A stretch of DNA of 64,000 nt from Candidatus Borrarchaeum weybense (lineage in GTDB: Archaea; Asgardarchaeota; Sifarchaeia; Borrarchaeales; Borrarchaeaceae). Under the pieces are notes generated by a model. It ran no database searches. It was not told where the DNA came from and worked only from the letters and a program-made list of their open reading frames with translations. Shown here one piece after another: positions 25,426 to 34,195 of this stretch. The translations under genes and the position numbers were made by a program. Each line of letters starts with the position of its first letter. Positions within the stretch are counted from its first letter, which is position 1. The stretch covers positions 649,685 through 713,684 of the forward strand of contig JAHQJS010000007.1 of NCBI GenBank assembly GCA_019057385.1, given 5' to 3'.

Positions 25426-26091
25426 ATGGCATTGAGAGGCACAATATCTGATCGAGACGCTAAGAAGAAAGCATTAGACTTATTTGCTGAGCAAATAGAA
25501 AAAGTTAAAGAGTGTATTGACGATTTGGAAGACGCTTTCGAAGAATTTTATAAAAACGAGGATTGCGGTGAGGCCTGCGACGAACTTATTGAAACTGAGG
25601 CAGAAGCGGACCGGGTGAAAGAACATCTCTTAGAACTATTGTTCAGAGGAACATTCCTTCCATTAACAGCTGAAGATCGCTTAAATTTAGTTATAATGAA
25701 TGATAATGTCGCTGATGCCGCAGAAAAGACGGCTCGTGTTTTGAAAGCGTATTTTCCAGCATTGCGAAGAATTGACAAGGATATGAAGTATCAAATATGG
25801 CAATTGTCTCGAAAGATGACAGAACTTGCAGAACATCTTGCAAACTCGCTTGAATTATTAGCTGATGATTTTGAAGGCGCATTTAAAGAAGCCAAGATGG
25901 TTGAAACGATGAGAAGAGATATCCGTCATAAAAGCTTCGATCTAATAGAACAATTGTTTAAAGAAGAAAAGAATGATATTAGCATTGCTTTGCTTACTAA
26001 AGAAATTATCCTTAATCTCGTTAACGTGGCAAACGTAGCGGAAGATGCCTCTGATTTTGTTACTGCAATTGTTATAAAATACTCATATTAA
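25426..26091 (+). CDS. DUF47 family PhoU-like regulator of PiT
   Basis: A 221-residue all-helical protein of the TIGR00153/DUF47 family, related to PhoU. It carries the helix pattern EIETEADRVK-like (ELIETEAEADRVKEHLLELL) and ends LVNVANVAEDASDFV, residues that bind metal clusters in PhoU relatives. DUF47 proteins are nearly always next to PiT phosphate permeases and are thought to restrain them. Here the two genes are divergent rather than in one operon, so they share a promoter region of only 69 bases. Confidence 0.92.
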   Translation: MALRGTISDRDAKKKALDLFAEQIEKVKECIDDLEDAFEEFYKNEDCGEACDELIETEAEADRVKEHLLELLFRGTFLPLTAEDRLNLVIMNDNVADAAEKTARVLKAYFPALRRIDKDMKYQIWQLSRKMTELAEHLANSLELLADDFEGAFKEAKMVETMRRDIRHKSFDLIEQLFKEEKNDISIALLTKEIILNLVNVANVAEDASDFVTAIVIKYSY

Positions 26092-26110
26092 GAAATACTA
26101 GAACCTTTCC

Positions 26111-26293
26111 TTAAGAATTAAGCGAGATAACGGTTTCTTGTACTTTCAGCAAGACAATTAATGATCCAATAATTGGTAAGATAGCGAGGATCATAAACAT
26201 AATACATAAACCCAAAAATTCTGCCACGATTCCGGCGAAAAGTGTGTTAATTGTTAAGAATGATCTCTTGAAATCGTCTTTTGCAGAGGTCAA
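26111..26293 (-). pseudogene. MFS transporter relic, C-terminal segment
   Basis: A 60-codon frame in which FLTINT is followed directly by AGIVAEFLGLCIMFMILAIL and LIVLLKVQETV, the same C-terminal pattern as the relic at 19108-19419 (AGIIAEMFGIRIMFLILAIF, LFRMQETI). It retains at most one membrane segment of twelve and cannot be functional as a transporter. The two relics derive from the same ancestral gene family with different-sized internal deletions. Confidence 0.65.
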
Positions 26294-26406
26294 AGTAATC
26301 GCATCTTTTTTTTTGGAAGTATCAAGTTTTAGCTATAATTCTTTAACGGTTATAGCAATTGATTTTTATAGTCTTAGTCCGTAAGACAATCGAAGAGTGT
26401 TCTGAG

Positions 26407-27174
26407 ATGACTACCATCCTTGAAGATTTATCAGAGTGTGAAAAAGCGCTACTAATATCAATACTGGACAATGATGGAGTTATCGTCCAGATTTGGGATA
26501 TGTGTTTTGCTAATCCCCCTGGAAAGCTAGTTCACTGGCACGCCTCCCAACTTGGCGTAGGCATTAAGAGAGTGTTCAAAATCATTCGAAAATTTACTAA
26601 GATGGGATTTGTTGAAAGAGTAGACTATAAACGTACCAAGGGCGATAAATTTATTATACCTAAATATGATCTCACAAACGAAGGAAGAAAAATAGCGGTT
26701 CAATTAAAGCGAGAAAAATTGATTAAACAACAACAAATCACTAAAGAGCCTAGTAAATGTCTTATGAGAGTTTTGATACAAGCCAGAAGCGAAGATATGT
26801 CTGAAGATTTTCTTTTTGCAACATTAAAGCATCGTATCGGGAACTTAGAGTCCGTTAAGATTAGAACAGAAAATATTGAGGGATCTAAGTATCTAATAAC
26901 TCGTGGAGACGTTGTTGTAGTTACTATGAAGCAAACAAGCTTTGGAAACAAGGTACTTATGAAAACGTTGAGATTATCGGAGGATCAGTCACAGATGGTT
27001 AAAAAATATGCGTGTACCTGTTCAACTGTACGAAGATGTTTACTGGCTGAGAAAACAATCAATTTCATGTTTGTTGAACAAGAACCTTTCATAGGTGATT
27101 TAAATCCTTGTGGCAGTTATAAAAAAGAAAAGGTAAAAATTATTCTTGAAGAATGGAAATTTCACACGAAGTAG
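26407..27174 (+). CDS. winged-helix-type protein of unknown function
   Basis: About 255 residues. The first 110 residues are helical and fit a winged-helix DNA-binding domain (LVHWHASQLGVGIKRVFKII as the helix-turn-helix, then GFVERVDYKRTKGDKFIIPK as the wing). The second half is an unrecognised alpha/beta domain with several cysteines (KYACTCSTVRRCLL). The start at 26407 (MTTILEDL) replaces an upstream TTG reading with a hydrophobic, unlikely N-terminus. A transcription regulator is likely; its target is unknown. Confidence 0.65.
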   Translation: MTTILEDLSECEKALLISILDNDGVIVQIWDMCFANPPGKLVHWHASQLGVGIKRVFKIIRKFTKMGFVERVDYKRTKGDKFIIPKYDLTNEGRKIAVQLKREKLIKQQQITKEPSKCLMRVLIQARSEDMSEDFLFATLKHRIGNLESVKIRTENIEGSKYLITRGDVVVVTMKQTSFGNKVLMKTLRLSEDQSQMVKKYACTCSTVRRCLLAEKTINFMFVEQEPFIGDLNPCGSYKKEKVKIILEEWKFHTK

Positions 27175-27190
27175 TTTATTGATTATTTTT

Positions 27191-27348
27191 TTATTTTTGC
27201 GCTAAACATTCTTCTGTTTTCTTTATATGCTGATCAATTTCCTTTAGTAGTTTCTTATTAACTTATAATCTTCACGTTTTATTGAAATAATTGTCCGATA
27301 ATCGCGTTCATCAATTAAATGTCCGTTAAAGAGTTTGCAGAAAAACAT
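27191..27348 (-). pseudogene. short frameshifted reading frame
   Basis: On the minus strand an ATG at 27348 opens MFFCKLFNGHLIDERDYRTI and continues to KREDYKLIRNY before a stop at 27244-27246. In another frame the same region continues as KLLKEIDQHIKKTEECLAQK to a stop at 27191. The two halves together would make a plausible 52-residue basic/helical protein with a single frameshift. It may be a decayed small gene or chance. The remainder of 27175-27557 shows no gene. Confidence 0.3.
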
Positions 27349-27557
27349 ATCTTAATATACTCCGAAAACATTTTTCTTAATTAGAATAGAGCTATGAATG
27401 TAGGTTAGTTTTCTATTATATCGAACTACTTTAGTTATACTGAGATCAAGCGGACATCTAAGTCAATTCGATCGTCTTAAAATAAAGTAGCAGATCATTT
27501 TAACATACCTACTTTGTAAGCTTTGCCGAATAAATATGACCATATGGAGGTGAAAAG

Positions 27558-28217
27558 ATGACACAGGAAAACAATCTACCACCAAAGGTTCCAACTAAAA
27601 TGCTGACAGAAGAAGTCCTAGATGGAATTACTAGCAGTGACTTACAAAGGGATACATATAGACCATATGGCATCTACATAACGACCAAGCGAATAATTGG
27701 TATAAAGCCAAATAAACTTCAGAAAATCAATCCTACGTGGTGGTTCGTTATTGTTCTAGGTATTGTGTTAGTGGGTACTCTCATTGGTTTAGGTGCATTA
27801 TTTGTTCCATTACTGATTGGTGGCTTTTTCTTGATTAGATTTATTCTAAGACGAACAATTTACAAACCAGATGATTTCTCTAAAAAAACGATAGAAGAAC
27901 TAGAAGAAAAAAGGGATTTCGAAGTATTTAAAGATGAGATAGAAGAAATCAGATTACAAGAACCGAAAGGAGCATTATTTGGTGGTCTAATGGGTGGATT
28001 CGGTGGACTTGGTGGATTTGGTAGATCAAGGAGAAGATCTAATCGTCCGTATAGAGACTTGGTTATTCAAGGTAATAAACGCGAATATAAAATCAATATC
28101 TTTAGAGGTAGCGCATTAGAGAAAATGTACGATATGTTTAATGAGCCTGAGACAATAGAGGATATATTTGAGCATGACAGAATGAAAGATATGCCTAATA
28201 ATCCTGCTATAGCATAA
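27558..28217 (+). CDS. membrane protein with PH-like domain features
   Basis: 219 residues with two adjacent hydrophobic segments (about 62-100; WWFVIVLGIVLVGTLIGLGA and following). The N-terminal YGIYITTKRIIGIKP is the strand pattern seen in bacterial PH-like domains, and a second strand-rich part (RPYRDLVIQGNKREYKINIF) follows a glycine-rich linker (GGLMGGFGGLGGFGRS). It may be a membrane-anchored PH-like domain split around the membrane hairpin. A strong SD (GGAGGTGA) supports the start. Function unknown. Confidence 0.7.
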   Translation: MTQENNLPPKVPTKMLTEEVLDGITSSDLQRDTYRPYGIYITTKRIIGIKPNKLQKINPTWWFVIVLGIVLVGTLIGLGALFVPLLIGGFFLIRFILRRTIYKPDDFSKKTIEELEEKRDFEVFKDEIEEIRLQEPKGALFGGLMGGFGGLGGFGRSRRRSNRPYRDLVIQGNKREYKINIFRGSALEKMYDMFNEPETIEDIFEHDRMKDMPNNPAIA

Positions 28218-28332
28218 TAATGGAAAAAGGCTCATTAGATCTATTTTTAGAATAATATTTGAGATTCTTTTTCTAAAATTTATTTCATCCAAGTAGAATT
28301 CCAAATTTTTTTGGAATGGTATTCTAATGGAT

Positions 28333-29088
28333 TTATTTTACAGGGTCGTTAAAGGAACAAGGAACTACACAAACGCATTTCCCACAAACATCTGCTAATC
28401 CAAATTTTGAATATAAATCCGCGTTTGACAAACAAACTTCATAACACCGATGTCTATCAAAGGAATCAATTTTCAAGGCATTAAAGATGCAGTTCTCAAC
28501 ACATTGCTTACAGGTTTCGTTGTGCTTGTATAAACAGAATTCCTTTTGTGGTCTCTTTGTAGGTGTTATTTTTGCATTTGTTATTAAAGAGCCCAATCTT
28601 CCACAACATCCTCTTTCTGTAATAAGCATGTGATGTACGCCAAAATTGCCAAGTCCTGCAACAAACGCAACGTGCTTATGTGACCAATCACTAATTAATT
28701 CTTGTTCGTCGAAATTGTGGGTAGGAGGAAGAATCACTGATTTGAATTTTTGTTTTTCTAATTCTTCAGATAAAAATTCATTTAGATCTGATATTAGCTT
28801 ATTGGTTTCAATATAAGCGATAGCCCATTCTTCCGAACAATTCTGTCCATTTACATTGCTTAAAGGAATTTCTTTTTTGAATGGAATGAAATATGAAATC
28901 ACAGTTTCTGCGTCTTTAAGTAATTCTGTTGGTAAACTGTGTGTCTCACTTATTACTGTCTTTAATTTCAAAAATAAGGGATCATGAGCACTTGCAAACG
29001 CAATAAGTGGTTCTTCCCAATCAGTTTTAGTTTTATTTTGGGGTTTGTAGGTTTCTACAAATTCTTTGATGACATCTGAAATGTTCAT
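28333..29088 (-). CDS. iron-sulfur protein related to epoxyqueuosine reductase (QueG-like)
   Basis: 251 residues. The segment VAGLGNFGVHHMLITERGCC resembles the cobalamin-dependent QueG family (GLG..G...L....GS), and the C-terminal part has ferredoxin-like cysteine groups: C-x2-C-x3-C (CKQCVENC) and CGKCVCVVPC, enough for two [4Fe-4S] clusters. Relatives in anaerobes are annotated as epoxyqueuosine reductase but are shorter and probably act on other substrates. I would not assign queuosine synthesis from sequence alone. Stand-alone gene. Confidence 0.75.
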   Translation of the reverse strand: MNISDVIKEFVETYKPQNKTKTDWEEPLIAFASAHDPLFLKLKTVISETHSLPTELLKDAETVISYFIPFKKEIPLSNVNGQNCSEEWAIAYIETNKLISDLNEFLSEELEKQKFKSVILPPTHNFDEQELISDWSHKHVAFVAGLGNFGVHHMLITERGCCGRLGSLITNAKITPTKRPQKEFCLYKHNETCKQCVENCIFNALKIDSFDRHRCYEVCLSNADLYSKFGLADVCGKCVCVVPCSFNDPVK

Positions 29089-29273
29089 ACGAAATATTCT
29101 AAATGAAATCCTTATAAAAGTAACTTGAACGCATTAATGGAGTTCTCTGAACCTTAACCTAGAATTTAGAGCATAAATTCAGCACATTCATGTGTCTTGA
29201 TTATAATCGTGCCAAAACAGTACTGAAAAGTTAAATAAAGAAGAATGTGCTTTATCTAGACTAGGGAACCAAA

Positions 29274-29651
29274 ATGCAGTGGGGATTCTTTCCCATTTTA
29301 ATGGGTATCATATTTTTTATCGTAATAGTAGCGAGTTTAATAGGAATTTGGCTGTGCATTTGGATATATCGAGATGCAGATGCTCGTGGAGAAAATGGGG
29401 CACTTTGGGTGATTATCCTACTTATATCTGGCCTCATTGGACTGATCGTATGGCTTGTTGTACGTAGTGACAAACCAATTGTCAATCCACGTATTACAGC
29501 TTCTAAATACAGGGCTCAGAGTCCAGAATATATACCTCCAACACCTAAGACTAAGACACCTCCACCAGGAAAGAAGTTTTGCAAAAATTGTGGCAAACCT
29601 ATCCCTCCAAATTCAGCGTTCTGTCCTCACTGTGGAATACGATTCGATTGA
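29274..29651 (+). CDS. membrane protein with C-terminal zinc ribbon
   Basis: 125 residues: two membrane segments (about 5-33 and 43-64) separated by a loop RDADARGENGALW typical of this family of small archaeal membrane proteins, a proline-rich linker, and a zinc ribbon CKNCGKPIPPNSAFCPHCG (about 102-120). The N-terminal hairpin anchors the ribbon, probably on the cytoplasmic face. Function unknown. It is the single clear product among three overlapping frames. Confidence 0.8.
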   Translation: MQWGFFPILMGIIFFIVIVASLIGIWLCIWIYRDADARGENGALWVIILLISGLIGLIVWLVVRSDKPIVNPRITASKYRAQSPEYIPPTPKTKTPPPGKKFCKNCGKPIPPNSAFCPHCGIRFD

Positions 29652-29738
29652 GATATTTTGAACTAAAAACTTACTTCTTTTCTTAATTTCCTTCAGTATT
29701 AACAGGGAATTAGGGTATATCTTTTTTAGAAAGTTGAA

Positions 29739-29777
29739 GTGAACTACCTCCACCTGTCGGAAGAGGACTTCCCGCCG
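29739..29777 (-). repeat. solitary TnpB-type right end
   Basis: On the minus strand the sequence reads CGGCGGGAAGTCCTCTTCCG, then ACAGGTGGAGGTAGTTCAC. The opening matches 58521-58563 (CGGCGGGAAGTCTCCTTCCG) and the ending GGTAGTTCAC matches 44880-44889. No second end or transposase is nearby, so it is a solitary remnant. Confidence 0.6.
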
Positions 29778-29861
29778 ATTAAGTTAAATATAATCTTTAC
29801 TATATTTTAGTTTCAATTCATTGAAGAGAATAAAGACAATGAGTTGTTTGAGGGATGATAT

Positions 29862-31445
29862 GTGAACATTAGTTTTATTCCCAATTTTTTACTAAAACCA
29901 CTTCTCAAAATCACACCACTAGGACTTTTTTACCGGATGAGAAAAAATATAACGCGAAGTGAAAAGAACACAAAAAAAATCATCACTTTAGGTATAACTG
30001 ATTTTCTAGTAAAAAGAGGAGAACAAAGAGCACTTTATATTCTTAAAGAGACCGCTAAAAGAGTCCCAGCTTATGAAAATTTCTTGAAAGAAAAAGGTTA
30101 TTCTCAAAACGATATTGAAAACGCTAAGTCGATAAAAGATGCGCCAATTTCCGATAAGGCAAGTTATATTCGTCCTAATGAAAAACATCCTGCAGACCTT
30201 TGTATGGATGGAGAGATGAGCCCCGCAAAAATGATTGAAACCAGTTCTGGTTATTCTGGGAAACACACCTACTGGTTAAGGGATCTAAAAGAGGTGCTTA
30301 GAGAGGAGCGCCAGATTCCCGTTTTATTGTCCATTTTTTATGATGTAAGCGATGACGAAGCATTTGCGATAAATGGTTTTGCTTTAAGTAGTTGGGTTAC
30401 TGGAATTCAAGCTGGGAATGCATCAAGAAGAAAAACAGCAACTATTAATATTGGTCTAAACCCTCCTGAGATTGCTCAGACTATTGCTGATTTTTACAAA
30501 AGATATTCGATTAAATTTACGCCAGGCGGCTTCAAAAAAGCACTAATAATGAGTTATCCTCCCACAATAAAAACCATATTAGATATCCTTGATGAAATGA
30601 AATTCAACGAATGGGATAATATGGAAGAAACAATCTTTGTCTCCGGAGGAGACGGATTTCCTGAATCTTATAGAGAATACATCAAAAATAAAACAGGAGG
30701 AACGCTATTTTCCGCATACGGCTCTGCGGATACAGGCATTCAATTGGGTATTGAAGCCCCTGATTTGATACAGCTTAGAGGCTATCTTGATAAGAATCCT
30801 GAGTTATGTAGACAATTCTTTGGCAAGGACCATCCACCAATGCTATTCTATTACGATCCTACACACGTTTATATTGAAGTAGTGCCAGCGGAAACTGGAA
30901 TAAATGAACTGATTTTAACTCCATTGTACGAGAGGCGGCAACCCCTTATCAGATATAATATACATGATGAAGGTGGTGTTTTTTACAACCCGAAAAGCTC
31001 GAAAAGTGAATTAACTGATTTACTGAATCTCACACAGATAGAGCTTGAATATAGCTTGCCAATCGTTTATGTTTATGGTAGAAGCGATGGATCTATTGCT
31101 GTTTTTAGTGCCTACGTCTATCCTCAACAAATACAAGCAGCTATTTTTAGGAACCTCGCTGAAGAGTTTTGTCAACACTTCCATATCTCAAGTGAATACT
31201 CTGAAAACCAGAAACCACAACTTGTTGTTGACGTTTGCGTTTCATCCAAGCCAAGTTCTGAGCAGATCGACAGTTTACATTCAGATATTTTAAATTCTAA
31301 TGAAGATTTGGGTATTATTTTATCTGAAGGATTAGCAGATCCACCAAAAATAAACTTCTATTCAAAAGATGATTGGCCATGGGAAACTGCAAGAGGTCCT
31401 GGACAAAAAGAAAGGTATTTAGGAGCGCAGAAAAAACAAAAATGA
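29862..31445 (+). CDS. PaaK/CapK-like adenylate-forming ligase homologue
   Basis: A 527-residue protein of the phenylacetate-CoA ligase-like (PaaK/CapK) branch of adenylate-forming enzymes, which activate a carboxylate with ATP. Features: substrate/ATP motif SSGYSGKHTYW (about 129), YGSADTG (about 286), the strand LIRYNIHDEGG (about 363) and a hydrophobic N-terminus. The classical serine/glycine P-loop is modified and the CoA-binding C-terminal domain looks reduced, so CoA ligation is unproven. GTG start. No pathway genes adjoin it, so the acid substrate is unknown. Confidence 0.75.
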   Translation: MNISFIPNFLLKPLLKITPLGLFYRMRKNITRSEKNTKKIITLGITDFLVKRGEQRALYILKETAKRVPAYENFLKEKGYSQNDIENAKSIKDAPISDKASYIRPNEKHPADLCMDGEMSPAKMIETSSGYSGKHTYWLRDLKEVLREERQIPVLLSIFYDVSDDEAFAINGFALSSWVTGIQAGNASRRKTATINIGLNPPEIAQTIADFYKRYSIKFTPGGFKKALIMSYPPTIKTILDILDEMKFNEWDNMEETIFVSGGDGFPESYREYIKNKTGGTLFSAYGSADTGIQLGIEAPDLIQLRGYLDKNPELCRQFFGKDHPPMLFYYDPTHVYIEVVPAETGINELILTPLYERRQPLIRYNIHDEGGVFYNPKSSKSELTDLLNLTQIELEYSLPIVYVYGRSDGSIAVFSAYVYPQQIQAAIFRNLAEEFCQHFHISSEYSENQKPQLVVDVCVSSKPSSEQIDSLHSDILNSNEDLGIILSEGLADPPKINFYSKDDWPWETARGPGQKERYLGAQKKQK

Positions 31446-31596
31446 GAGAAGACTAGGTCATACTATCTAGTTTCAAATCCTTTGAGGTATATTAGGAAAT
31501 CCTCCATATGTGTTAGTTCTTTATATTAAAGAGACTTCGCAATTAATGGTTTATATAGTTGAAAATGCATGTTTAATTTAGAAATAACTGCTGGAG

Positions 31597-32178
31597 GTGA
31601 AAGAACTGAGGAGAATTGCTATGAGTTTAGTGATGATAACTCTGCTTCTTACAATAGTTACCCCAGTATTCGCTGTAGAAAGTCTAACAGATGAGGATTA
31701 CTTTGTAAATGTTAATGCAGATGGCTCAGGATTTCGTATCGAATACGGCAAAGGCAATAATAATAATGAACTAGTCATTTGGAGTTTTTACGAATTTGAT
31801 GATGAAAACGAAGATCACAAGTTTCAAGATAATGAATTAATCGAGGCTACATACAGATTTAGTGGAGACACTTTAGAAAGAAAACAAAGACATGAACCTC
31901 AAACGAATATCGATGAGGAATGGCTTCATTATAGATTTAAATTTGAAGATGGAACAAGAATAGCATTTACAATCTATTTAAGAAGACCAAATCTTGTAGT
32001 CGACATCCAAGTAGTGCAGTACGATAAGAAACAACCATGGAATGATATAACAATCATTTATGAAATAAATGGCAATGGCAAATCTGCAGTGTTTGAGTAT
32101 CAGGCAACAGAACAAACAATCACAACAAAACTCAACCGTAACTTCCTTGATGATTTTATCGATTCGCTACCGTTCTAA
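31597..32178 (+). CDS. secreted protein of unknown function
   Basis: About 185-193 residues with a signal peptide: basic start, hydrophobic core MSLVMITLLLTIVTPVFA, cleavage probably after FA (about residue 26). The mature part is beta-rich and acidic, with no membrane anchor and no cysteine. The start is uncertain: the GTG at 31597 lies inside a GGAGGTGA SD, so CTG at 31606 or ATG at 31621 is equally possible. No family recognised; secreted or surface-attached by the signal sequence. Confidence 0.7.
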   Translation: MKELRRIAMSLVMITLLLTIVTPVFAVESLTDEDYFVNVNADGSGFRIEYGKGNNNNELVIWSFYEFDDENEDHKFQDNELIEATYRFSGDTLERKQRHEPQTNIDEEWLHYRFKFEDGTRIAFTIYLRRPNLVVDIQVVQYDKKQPWNDITIIYEINGNGKSAVFEYQATEQTITTKLNRNFLDDFIDSLPF

Positions 32179-32510
32179 TATTCTGTTATTCATTTCTTTT
32201 TTGATCTTTTTTTATTCAAATTTTTGAATTCCAAGATAATATCGAGAAATTTCAAATAATAAAATCTAATAAAGCAGAGAATTACAGACATATCACATTG
32301 AGTGATTAAAATGTTTCAAACTATTTCTTTTTTTCCTACAGTTGATCCTTCTTTTATTTTTCATATCAAGTTGTCACTCTAAGGAAAATCAAAAAAAGAG
32401 ATAGATAGCAATAGTCCTATCGAATGGCTTTTTTATACTCATACGGTATATATTATATGAAATTTGAATCATAGTGATATAGCGATCAAAACCAATAGAA
32501 GGTGATTTAA

Positions 32511-32870
32511 ATGGAGGATAAAATCCCTCCACAAAAAGTTAGGTTTAATTACAAAAAAGCAGACGATTATCGAATAATCTTTGCGAATGGAGCATATGGA
32601 GGATTTACTCCAAGAAAAGAATTAATGTTTCATTTCTTTCACGAATATAAGGAAACTCCAGAAACAGAGGTAATGGCAATAGGAGAAGACGGTTCACCTA
32701 CACCAATAAGAAAAGATATTCCTGAAGAGATTGAAATGACAAGAGAACTAAAAGTTGGAATTGTTTTAACCATTGAGGAAGCATTTAGTATTGGAAGGTG
32801 GATGTTAGATAAAGTAGAAGAGTTTAAAAAAGCTGCCGAAGATAAATCTTCAGAAATTAAAATAGAATAA
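32511..32870 (+). CDS. hypothetical protein, DUF3467-like
   Basis: 119 residues. The pattern YRIIFANGAYGGFTPRKELM, then FHFFHE and a late helix with IEEAFSIGRWMLDKVEEF recalls DUF3467 proteins, small alpha/beta proteins of unknown role. It leads a three-gene plus-strand unit with a UPF0175-type antitoxin-like gene (19 bases downstream) and a DUF3368-type toxin-like gene, so it may be an accessory of that module. A GGTGAT SD supports the start. The gap 32179-32510 is AT-rich with no gene. Confidence 0.65.
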   Translation: MEDKIPPQKVRFNYKKADDYRIIFANGAYGGFTPRKELMFHFFHEYKETPETEVMAIGEDGSPTPIRKDIPEEIEMTRELKVGIVLTIEEAFSIGRWMLDKVEEFKKAAEDKSSEIKIE

Positions 32871-32889
32871 TACAAAGGAAGGAAGATGA

Positions 32890-33402
32890 TTGTATAAAGC
32901 CTCATCCGATTCACAGATTTTACCTTGGATAGAAGAAAGTGCAAATCCAGATGGTAAAACTCTTATTGGAAAAATTTATTGGACTTCACAAGCTATATCA
33001 CAATCTGAAGAACAACTTTGGACTTTTTTCATGAAAAGTATTTTGGAATTAATGGAACCAGAATTAGAAAAACCACTATTAACTCAGCAATTCCTGAACA
33101 TTCTTATAACTCAAAAGGTCTTAAAAGAACCATTATTTACTAAGGAAATTCTGAACGTAATAGTAGCTCAAAGTGCTTCTAAAAAGGATATCGAAGAATT
33201 TGATAAGGCATTTGAGTTATATAAACAAGAAAGGATTTCTTTAGGTAAAGCCGCAGAACTATGTGGTTTATATTATGACGAAATGCTTGCAGAGATAAAA
33301 AAAAGAGAATTAAACTTCTTTTTTGGTCCGAGAACTTTGGAAGAGGCAAAGAAAGGTGAAGAAGTTATTGATAAATACATGAGAAAGCGCAAAGAGGGAT
33401 AA
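32890..33402 (+). CDS. UPF0175-type antitoxin-like protein with long N-terminal extension
   Basis: 170 residues. The C-terminal part ERISLGKAAELCGLYYDEML fits the UPF0175 helix-turn-helix, antitoxins that neutralise DUF3368 PIN-type toxins. The N-terminal 105 residues are unusual for this family, which normally has 70-90 residues, and contain a two-fold repeat (PLLTQQFLNILITQ and PLFTKEILNVIVAQ). TTG start with an AAGGAAGG SD. It is followed by the DUF3368-like gene. Confidence 0.75.
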   Translation: MYKASSDSQILPWIEESANPDGKTLIGKIYWTSQAISQSEEQLWTFFMKSILELMEPELEKPLLTQQFLNILITQKVLKEPLFTKEILNVIVAQSASKKDIEEFDKAFELYKQERISLGKAAELCGLYYDEMLAEIKKRELNFFFGPRTLEEAKKGEEVIDKYMRKRKEG

Positions 33403-33464
33403 TTATTATTGTCTTAAATAATTCCTCTTTATCAGCAGCCAAGAAAATAGATGCTTTTGATATC

Positions 33465-33860
33465 TTGTATAAGTCATTTGAAAAGATTGTTATACCAAAT
33501 GGTGTCTTGAGAGAGTTTTCAAGAAAGTTTACTGAAGTGCCAGACTTCATTGAAGTAATTGAATTGGACAATGATCAAAAAGAACGAGCAAACATTCTGG
33601 GACTCGGCCTTGGAGAAAACGAAGGAATAATTCTAGCAAAAGATTTCGGTGTTCCTTTTGTTACCGATGACGGCGCAGTTAGAAATTTATGTGAAGAAAC
33701 TAACGTTGAATACTTTGGAATATTTGAACTTGTTCGAAAAGCATATATAAATTGTGTAATTTCAAGAGAACGACTTGAGAGTATAGTGAAGAAGTTACAA
33801 AATAATCTGTATTGCAAGCAATGGCTTATTGACTATGTTTTGAGTGCTGAAAAGCAATAA
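33465..33860 (+). CDS. DUF3368 (PIN-fold) toxin-like protein, possibly altered
   Basis: 131 residues from a TTG, matching DUF3368 proteins (VIPNGVLREF; NILGLGLGENEGIILAKDFG; FVTDDGAVR), the PIN-related RNase toxins partnered with UPF0175. The frame is open upstream to about 33399 and encodes IVLNNSSLSAAKKIDAFDIL, which aligns with the expected family N-terminus VVSDTSPLI. No ATG, GTG or TTG precedes it; ATT codons at 33402-33410 sit after GAGGG, so either an ATT start is used or the start is lost. The first catalytic aspartate is asparagine in this reading. The last acidic pair (TDDGA) is present. Confidence 0.7.
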   Translation: MYKSFEKIVIPNGVLREFSRKFTEVPDFIEVIELDNDQKERANILGLGLGENEGIILAKDFGVPFVTDDGAVRNLCEETNVEYFGIFELVRKAYINCVISRERLESIVKKLQNNLYCKQWLIDYVLSAEKQ

Positions 33861-34195
33861 ATCTCAACAATATGTTTAGTAGTTTTTCTTTATCTATCAT
33901 AGGTTTCTATATATTTATTTCGATGTAAAATCAAAAAGCAGTACTATAAAAAAGAAATTTAATTCTAAACTTTGAACACCAATAAAATATAATTATTTCT
34001 CCTTGAAGATAAACTTGAAAATTGTTTGGATATTTATGATAAAATAAATATCCAAAGTAATAGTTGCGTGAAATTCTGGTTTCATGTAACTCATTTATAA
34101 ATAAACAGTTGATGAGTAATACTCAAAATTCAAAATATAGAGTTTTAGGAAGGGTAACTTTAGGGTATCTTGCCCAAATTTTGGAGGAGGAGACT

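Noticed and set aside
28333..29088. Assignment as epoxyqueuosine reductase queG
   Set aside because: Cysteine groups fit but the protein is short and no queuosine or archaeosine gene is nearby; a family-level name is safer.
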